From assembly GCA_027011235.1 (NCBI GenBank), contig JALVAI010000144.1, positions 1-6,876 on the forward strand: a stretch of 6,876 nt of DNA. The letters run 5' to 3'. Made by a program: the position numbers and the translations under genes. The notes under the pieces were generated by a model that searched no databases, was not told where the DNA came from, and saw only the letters and a program-made list of their open reading frames with translations. Below, piece by piece: positions 5,509 to 6,876 of the stretch (positions within the stretch are counted from its first letter, which is position 1; every line of letters begins with the position of its first letter). This DNA is from Desulfobulbaceae bacterium. Lineage in GTDB: Bacteria; Desulfobacterota; Desulfobulbia; Desulfobulbales; Desulfobulbaceae.

Positions 5509-6876
5509 CGTGTTTCTCCCATAGAGTTGTAACATTTCTGTATGGCCACCGGTAGTTCGGCGGCAACTTCGGACGCCGTGTAACCGTATTTTTTCTCCCT
5601 TGCGACCAGGTCAGCGGCCAGACCGTGCAGATAAACACCAGCGCAGGCGGCATCCCAGGCGTCCATTCCCTGGGCAAGGAGGCTGCCGATCAATCCGGCC
5701 AGCACATCACCCATGCCGCCGGTGGCCATGCCCTGGTTGCCGGTGGTGTTTATCGCCCAGTTACCCTGGTTGTCGGCGACCACGGTCCCGGCCCCCTTGA
5801 GCACAGTGACAATTTTTTGTCCTTGTTTTTGTTCCTCTTCACCATTCAGGCAGAATGATAGAGCCGCCTGCAACCTGTCGGCCTGAATTTCATTGGTTGC
5901 CAGGCCGGTGAGGCGGGCCATTTCACCCGGGTGCGGCGTCAGAATGCGCGGGCCGCCCGGCTGGACAAGAACATCACGATGCAGACCAAGGATGGTGAGG
6001 GCATCTGCGTCCACGACCATGGGCAGAGGAACCTCGCGATACAGGAGCAGAACAAGTTCTTCGGTCTGTTCATCGGTGCCGATGCCGGGGCCAAGGACTA
6101 TGGCCTTTTTGCCTATTGCCGCGGCAAGGATATAGTCGACATCGTCAATGGACAGGGAGGTGGACGCTGCATCGGGCAGCACCAGGGTCATGGCCTCGAT
6201 CAGGCTGGCTTCCATGACCGGATTGAGGTTCTGCGGCACCACACTGGTAACAAGGCCGCAACCACTGGTCAGGGCGGCCCGGCAGCAGAGAATGGCGGCT
6301 CCGGTTTTCCCCTCTGATCCCGCCAGGACCAGCAGGTGGCCATGGGTCCCCTTGTGTGAATCTGTCGCCCGGGCTGGCAGAGAGTTTGTGATTTCCCGGG
6401 TAATTGCCTGGCCGCGCAAGGGTATTTCCGGATATGCCTGGGGGGGAATGGTAATGTCGACGACATGCAGTTTGCCGATTCCCCGTCCTCCATGCAGATA
6501 ATGGGCTGGCTTGGCCAGACCATAGGTGACCGTCAAGTCGGCGATAACACTTTTGCCAAGGGGCAGGCCTGTGTCGGTATCCAGGCCAGAGGGAAGATCA
6601 ACCGCCACCACCGGCAGGTGATAGCTGGTGCGCAGGTCATTGATGATTTCGACAACCCGGCCCATATGTCCGGTCACCTCCCTGGAAAGTCCGGTCCCAA
6701 ACAGAGCGTCAACGATACAGGAAACCGGGTTGCGCATGTGGGCACTTATAAAAGCCTGATGAATATCTGCCGTGTCAAAGGGATCGGACAGGACCAGCGA
6801 GGGTATCTGCAATTTTTCGACAATTGCACCATTGGCAGCGGCATCGCCCCGTAATTTTTCAGGCGGGATGGTAAAA
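5505..6876 (-). CDS. nnr: Bifunctional NAD(P)HX epimerase/ADP-dependent dehydratase, 5'-partial
   Basis: This is a YjeF-type fused repair enzyme. The N-domain epimerises R- and S-NAD(P)HX, and the C-domain dehydrates S-NAD(P)HX back to NAD(P)H using ADP (ATP in eukaryotes). The frame is open through the right edge. Its first visible residues (IPPEKLRGDAAAN) fit the inside of an epimerase domain, so the start lies beyond 6876; the TTG at 6812 is not a real start. Numbering from that TTG: VDALFGTGLS (34-43), VAVDLPSGLDTDTG (69-82) and YGLAKPAH (97-104) belong to the epimerase. KGTHGHLLVLAG (154-165), LGPGIGTD (240-247), VVDADALTIL (266-275), LTPHPGEMARL (291-301) and GNQGMATGGMGDVLAG (358-373, likely catalytic D369) belong to the dehydratase. 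About 456 residues are visible of roughly 500 expected. It is the first gene seen in a minus-strand operon with the CBS protein. Confidence 0.96.
   Translation of the reverse strand, partial: FTIPPEKLRGDAAANGAIVEKLQIPSLVLSDPFDTADIHQAFISAHMRNPVSCIVDALFGTGLSREVTGHMGRVVEIINDLRTSYHLPVVAVDLPSGLDTDTGLPLGKSVIADLTVTYGLAKPAHYLHGGRGIGKLHVVDITIPPQAYPEIPLRGQAITREITNSLPARATDSHKGTHGHLLVLAGSEGKTGAAILCCRAALTSGCGLVTSVVPQNLNPVMEASLIEAMTLVLPDAASTSLSIDDVDYILAAAIGKKAIVLGPGIGTDEQTEELVLLLYREVPLPMVVDADALTILGLHRDVLVQPGGPRILTPHPGEMARLTGLATNEIQADRLQAALSFCLNGEEEQKQGQKIVTVLKGAGTVVADNQGNWAINTTGNQGMATGGMGDVLAGLIGSLLAQGMDAWDAACAGVYLHGLAADLVAREKKYGYTASEVAAELPVAIQKCYNSMGETR
5516..5520 (-). promoter_or_regulatory. Ribosome binding site deciding the CBS-protein start
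   Basis: On the minus strand GGGAG lies seven bases before the ATG at 5508, inside the last codons of the upstream repair gene. This good spacing picks the 151-residue product. The site allows both independent initiation and re-initiation by ribosomes ending at the overlapping TGA. Confidence 0.7.

Noticed and set aside
5509..5535. Upstream ATG at 5535 as the CBS-protein start.
   Set aside because: It adds nine unconserved residues, and the ATG at 5508 has GGGAG at ideal spacing and an ATGA overlap.

Overview
The window reads as a bacterial chromosomal segment of mid-range GC, dense in genes. The protein types suggest a deltaproteobacterium-like (Desulfobacterota) host: a soluble hybrid histidine kinase with an HPt domain, a REC-PAS-GGDEF protein, and a fused NAD(P)HX repair enzyme followed by a small CBS-pair protein. 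A palindromic intergenic element resembles dispersed repeats I associate with that group. The lineage is inferred from recall and was not tested.

Plus strand, 1-3244: a two-gene unit. A UvrD/PcrA-type SF1 helicase enters from the left edge, with its N-terminus and Walker A motif outside the window. It ends in an exact sliding-clamp-binding pentapeptide, QLSLF. Its stop codon overlaps the start of a cytosolic hybrid kinase (coiled coil, HisKA, HATPase, REC, HPt) in an ATGA junction.

Intergenic 3245-3640: about 400 bases without a convincing gene but with much structure. It holds a 156-bp imperfect palindrome (3340-3495), two 15-bp direct repeats exactly 20 bp apart (3496-3530), a candidate promoter, and two mutually exclusive hairpins around a run of eight T (3554-3600). 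All of this lies upstream of the next gene.

Plus strand, 3641-4975: a REC-PAS-GGDEF protein with an intact catalytic motif and I-site, so probably an active, feedback-inhibited diguanylate cyclase. It could be a phosphorylation target of the neighbouring HPt kinase, which has no sensor domain. A weak candidate terminator follows.

Minus strand, 6876-5053: a convergent two-gene operon. Bifunctional NAD(P)HX epimerase/ADP-dependent dehydratase (cut at the right edge) is read first. A 151-residue CBS-pair protein follows, again through an ATGA overlap. The pairing suggests a nucleotide-sensing partner for a metabolite-repair enzyme.

I found no mobile element with a transposase, no tRNA or rRNA and no CRISPR array. 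The best candidates for something undescribed are the structured 3245-3640 region and the two translationally coupled pairs.
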